From contig DUTA01000035.1 of assembly GCA_012842325.1 (NCBI GenBank), forward strand, positions 1-5,045: 5,045 nucleotides of DNA, written 5' to 3'. Both the position numbers and the translations under genes were made by a program. This stretch comes from Bacillota bacterium. GTDB taxonomy: Bacteria; Bacillota; DTU030. The notes beneath the pieces are model-generated. The model was not told the origin of the DNA and made no database searches. It worked only from the letters and a program-made list of their open reading frames with translations. Positions 4,669-5,045 of the stretch are shown in pieces (position 1 is the first letter of the stretch; every line of letters begins with the position of its first letter).

Positions 4669-5045
4669 TCCCTTCCCTCCCCACTTCGGTAATCTTTATC
4701 ACTTCTGTTCTTTCCAGGGCTTCCGCAATTAGTTCCGCCACAGGGAGAACCCTTTCCGCCTCCTCCACCTGCTGGAGGCGGGGCCTGGTCACCGGGTGCC
4801 TGGGCACAAAGACGGTACAGCAGTCCTCGTAGGGGCGGATAGAAATGTCATAGGTGCCTATGGCCCGGGCCCTTGCGATGATTTCCTCCTTGTCCATCCC
4901 GATGAGGGGCCGGATGACGGGCAGGTCCACCACGGCGTTGGTGACCCGCAGGGCCTCCAGGGTCTGGCTGGCCACCTGGCCGATGCTCTCCCCCGTTACC
5001 AGGGCCAGGCCCTCGACCTGCCGGGCAACCTCCCGGGCCAGCCGC
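4625..5045 (-). CDS. thiI: tRNA 4-thiouridine synthase ThiI, C-terminal part (5' end outside window)
   Basis: About 139 C-terminal residues are visible; the frame stays open to the window edge. ThiI adenylates and thiolates uridine 8 of tRNA using sulfur from a cysteine desulfurase, and in some bacteria also supplies sulfur for the thiamine thiazole. The segment carries LVTGESIGQVASQTLEAL, VIRPLIGMDKEEIIARARAIGTYDIS and YEDCCTVFVPRHP, which are the PP-loop ATPase domain parts following the (unseen) PP-loop, with the DCC cysteines. There is no rhodanese domain after it, as in Bacillus-type short ThiI; the thiazole role then usually does not depend on this protein. The last roughly 20 residues after ERTEVIKI look unconserved and include the 44-nt overlap with the nitroreductase start. 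An apparent start at 4975 lies inside the conserved domain and is not real. Confidence 0.94.
   Translation of the reverse strand, partial: RLAREVARQVEGLALVTGESIGQVASQTLEALRVTNAVVDLPVIRPLIGMDKEEIIARARAIGTYDISIRPYEDCCTVFVPRHPVTRPRLQQVEEAERVLPVAELIAEALERTEVIKITEVGREGNGSDDGHQGPAQLP

Overview
The window reads as chromosomal DNA of a GC-rich, spore-forming Firmicute. A Moorella-like thermophilic clostridial lineage is my guess, not something the sequence proves. The pointers are YabG (a protease found only in endospore formers), an RNase J of Bacillus-like length, strong AAGGAGG/GGAGGTGA ribosome binding sites, and GC-rich codon use throughout the genes.

Layout. Positions 1-123 are AT-rich, unlike the rest, and carry two 21-bp direct repeats 36 bp apart. 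They look like the end of an insertion sequence whose body lies left of the window. Positions 180-1052 (minus) encode the sporulation protease YabG, with a good SigK-like promoter at 1101-1129. A family 2 glycosyltransferase (1209-2012, plus) is transcribed divergently from it. The 393-bp gap 2013-2405 holds a small basic ORF (2028-2222, minus) with a very good Shine-Dalgarno site and a TTG start, two strong hairpins (one an intrinsic terminator), and two arrays of a 7-bp repeat (consensus TGACAAT), one at each edge. From 4067 down to the right edge on the minus strand lies a compact operon, in transcription order thiI (5' end outside the window), a nitroreductase-family gene, and RNase J.

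How the genes relate. The thiI-nitroreductase-rnj run is tightly packed: a 44-nt overlap, then about 25 nt from the nitroreductase stop to the RNase J start. It ends at the terminator 2349-2377. It combines tRNA thiolation/thiamine sulfur transfer, a flavoenzyme of unknown substrate, and mRNA decay/rRNA maturation. YabG acts late in sporulation on coat proteins in the mother cell. The glycosyltransferase has no identifiable substrate.

Most notable points: RNase J has no ATG, GTG or TTG at the position its fold requires and probably starts at CTG; the small ORF and its flanking heptad arrays are not explained by anything I recognise. I found no clear new multi-gene system, CRISPR array, tRNA or rRNA.
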